From NCBI GenBank assembly GCA_029865405.1, contig JAOUGZ010000198.1:1-5808 (forward strand): a stretch of 5,808 bases of DNA, written 5' to 3'. Both the position numbers and the translations under genes were made by a program. Origin of the DNA: Betaproteobacteria bacterium. GTDB taxonomy: Bacteria; Pseudomonadota; Gammaproteobacteria; Burkholderiales; SG8-39. This document shows positions 3,928-5,808 of the stretch, piece after piece (the first letter of the stretch is position 1; every line of letters starts with the position of its first letter). A model generated the notes under the pieces. The model was not told where the DNA came from, ran no database searches, and saw only the letters and a list, made by a program, of their open reading frames with translations.

Positions 3928-5808
3928 CTACCCGAGCGCGATGATGATGTTGCCGCCGGCGTCGAGCTCGGCTTTCGCCCCCGGGGGCACCACGCAAGTG
4001 GCGTCGTACTCCTCGACGATGAGTGGCCCTGAGCGCGGCTGCGCGAGATCGGAGCGCCGCACAACCGGAGTCTCGATCCAGGTACCGAAATAGGCCCGGC
4101 GCGGCGGCGGGGGAACGGGCTCGCCGCGGCTCGGGCGCACGCGCTCGGGGACGCTCGGGCCCTCGCGCACGCCCTGGCCGACCACCTGGATCGACACCAG
4201 CTCGACCGGCTCGTCGGCGCTCGCGCGATGGCCGTAGGTTTTCTCGTGCTCCCGGCCGAAGGCCTCCTCGAGCCGCGCCGCCATGGCTGCGTCGAGCGGG
4301 CCGTCGGGCACCGGCACGGTCAGGTCGAAGCTCTGGCCGTGATAATGCAGGGCGGCCGAGCGGCGCAATCGCGCCCGCGTACCACTGAAGCCTTCGGCGG
4401 CGAGTTGCGCCAGCGCCTGCGCGGCGAGCGCATCCCAGGCGCGCTGCACCTCGTCGAGGTCGGCGCCGCGCAACAGCCGCCGCAAGGTGCGCGAGTAATG
4501 ATGCTCGACGTCGGCGTACAGCAGGCCGAAGGACGAGAACAGGCCCGCCGAGGGCGGCACCACGATGCGTTTCATGCCCAGCGCGCTCGCCATGCCGCAG
4601 GCGAACAGCGGCCCGTTGCCGCCGAAGGCGAACAGCGCGAATTCGCGCGGGTCGCGCCCGCGCTCGGTCGAAACGGCCTTGATCGCGCGAATCATGTTGG
4701 AGGCGGCGATCTGGTGCGCGCCGTAGGCGGCCTGCTCGAGGCTCATGCCCAGCCGGTCGGCGATCTCGCGCTGAAACACGAGCCGCGCCGGTTCCGCGTT
4801 CAGCTTCAGCGCGCCGCCCACCAGGTGCGCAGGGTTGATGTAGCCGAGCAGCACGTTGGCATCGGTCACGGTGGGCACCGTGCCGCCCTTGCCGTAGCAC
4901 ACCGGGCCGGGCACTGCGCCGGCGCTCTCGGGCCCGATCTGCAGCGCGCCGCCGCTGTCGATCCAGACGTGCGAGCCGCCGCCGGCACCCACTTCGGCCA
5001 GGTCGATGGCCGGAACCTTGAGCGTATAGCCGGCGCCGGTGAGCAGGCGCGAGCCGATCATGATGCCCGCGCCCACCGAGTATTCGGCGGTGCGCAGCAC
5101 TTCGCCGTCCTCGACCATCGAGGTCTTGGCGGTGGTGCCGCCCATGTCGAAGGTGATCAGCCTGGGCAGGCGCCCGGCGCGCGAGAGCGCCTGCGCGCCG
5201 ACCACGCCGCCGGCGGGGCCCGATTCGATGATGTTCATCGGCCGCTCGGCGGCGGCTGCGTCGGTGGTCAGCCCGCCGTTGGATTGCATCAGCAGCAGGC
5301 CCGCCTCGATGCCCGCCTCGTCGAGGCCCTTGCGCAGCGCGCGCAGGTAACGCCCGACGATCGGAATGACATAGGCGTTGACCACGGTGGTCGAGGTGCG
5401 CTCGTACTCCTTGATCTCGGGCAGCACTTCGCAGGAGATGCTGGTGGGCAGGCCGGGCGCCTTGCGCCGGATGATCCCGGCGATCATCTGCTCGTGCACC
5501 GGGTTGGTGAAGGAGTGCAGCAGGCACACCGCGATCGCCTCGACCTGCTCGGCGAGCAGGGCGTCGACCACCTTTTCGGCCTCGCCGGCGTCGAGCGCGC
5601 GCTCGATCCTGCCGCGCGCGTCGATGCGCTCGTCGACCACCTTGCGCAGGTAGCGCTCGACCAGCGGCGCGGGCTTGGTCCAGCCGATGTCGTAGAGCCG
5701 CGGCATGCGCAGCGTGCGGATCTCCAGCACGTCGCGAAAGCCGCGCGTGGTGATCAGCCCGACGCGCGCGCCCTTGTGCTCGAGGATCGCGTTCGAGGCA
5801 ACGGTGGT
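3928..5808 (-). CDS. hyuA: Hydantoinase A/5-oxoprolinase-family subunit, N-terminus outside window
   Basis: The visible 626 residues are most of an ATP-dependent enzyme subunit of the HyuA family, which covers N-methylhydantoinase, 5-oxoprolinase and acetone/acetophenone carboxylase subunits. They activate a carbonyl or amide with ATP, usually together with a HyuB partner, in the cytoplasm. The frame is open through the right edge, beginning TTVASNAILEHKGARVGLITT, which matches the family at roughly residue 75, so about 70-80 N-terminal residues with the first nucleotide-binding loop are missing. Signatures in visible numbering: SGPAGGVVGA near 196, FDMGGTTAKTS at 220-230 (actin-like-ATPase phosphate loop), EVGAGGGS at 272-279, GPESAGAVPGPVCYGKGG at 292-309, PTVTDANVLLG at 312-322, AFGGNGP from 394, and in the C-terminal domain HYHGQSFDLTVPVP (488-501) and GPLIVEEYDATCVVPPG (594-610). 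The GTTAKTS form, rather than the common GGTSTD, marks a subfamily, but I cannot name the substrate. No hyuB follows downstream; it may lie upstream of this gene. Confidence 0.9.
   Translation of the reverse strand, partial: TTVASNAILEHKGARVGLITTRGFRDVLEIRTLRMPRLYDIGWTKPAPLVERYLRKVVDERIDARGRIERALDAGEAEKVVDALLAEQVEAIAVCLLHSFTNPVHEQMIAGIIRRKAPGLPTSISCEVLPEIKEYERTSTTVVNAYVIPIVGRYLRALRKGLDEAGIEAGLLLMQSNGGLTTDAAAAERPMNIIESGPAGGVVGAQALSRAGRLPRLITFDMGGTTAKTSMVEDGEVLRTAEYSVGAGIMIGSRLLTGAGYTLKVPAIDLAEVGAGGGSHVWIDSGGALQIGPESAGAVPGPVCYGKGGTVPTVTDANVLLGYINPAHLVGGALKLNAEPARLVFQREIADRLGMSLEQAAYGAHQIAASNMIRAIKAVSTERGRDPREFALFAFGGNGPLFACGMASALGMKRIVVPPSAGLFSSFGLLYADVEHHYSRTLRRLLRGADLDEVQRAWDALAAQALAQLAAEGFSGTRARLRRSAALHYHGQSFDLTVPVPDGPLDAAMAARLEEAFGREHEKTYGHRASADEPVELVSIQVVGQGVREGPSVPERVRPSRGEPVPPPPRRAYFGTWIETPVVRRSDLAQPRSGPLIVEEYDATCVVPPGAKAELDAGGNIIIALG

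Noticed and set aside
3833..5527. A vapB protein extended N-terminally into hyuA (641 codons in one frame)
   Set aside because: The upstream part is an out-of-frame, Arg/Ala-rich reading of hyuA; only the last 76 codons encode the AbrB-fold antitoxin.

Overview
The window is GC-rich (about 70% G+C by eye in the main genes) and reads as a chromosomal segment of a proteobacterium. A betaproteobacterium of the Burkholderiales type is my best guess, from base composition and from the style of the TRAP binding protein and hydantoinase, but nothing here fixes the taxon. There are six protein-coding genes, one of them cut by the window edge. I see no RNA genes, CRISPR array or insertion sequence.

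Left part, plus strand (139-3143): a complete tripartite TRAP transporter operon. It encodes a periplasmic binding protein (dctP type), then, after a 72-nt gap holding a strong GC hairpin, a small membrane subunit (dctQ type), and a large 12-TM-class permease (dctM type) whose GTG start overlaps the dctQ stop by 4 nt. Together they would import an organic acid or related carboxylate using a Na+ (or other ion) gradient. The binding protein keeps the family's carboxylate-binding arginine but the ligand cannot be read from the sequence. The binding protein has eight cysteines, which is unusual.

Middle (3192-3832), minus strand, convergent with dctM: a compact type II toxin-antitoxin pair, an AbrB/SpoVT-fold antitoxin (vapB) followed by a PIN-domain RNase toxin (vapC) with all four expected acidic residues. 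Its G+C is visibly lower than its surroundings, and its upstream spacer drops to 21 G/C in the 60 bases 3841-3900, so it looks like a mobile insertion between two metabolic units.

Right part (3928-5808), minus strand: most of a hydantoinase A/5-oxoprolinase-family ATP-dependent enzyme subunit (hyuA type). It reads open through the right edge, so its N-terminus lies outside. Its usual partner hyuB does not follow it; the toxin-antitoxin pair does.

A plausible joint picture is a catabolic island in which the TRAP system imports a cyclic amide or carboxylate that the hydantoinase-type enzyme opens or carboxylates, with a vapBC module lodged between them. The functional link is inference only, since the two units lie on opposite strands. 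I did not find a clearly novel system; the points most worth checking are the cysteine-rich binding protein, the dctP-dctQ hairpin and the vapBC insertion.
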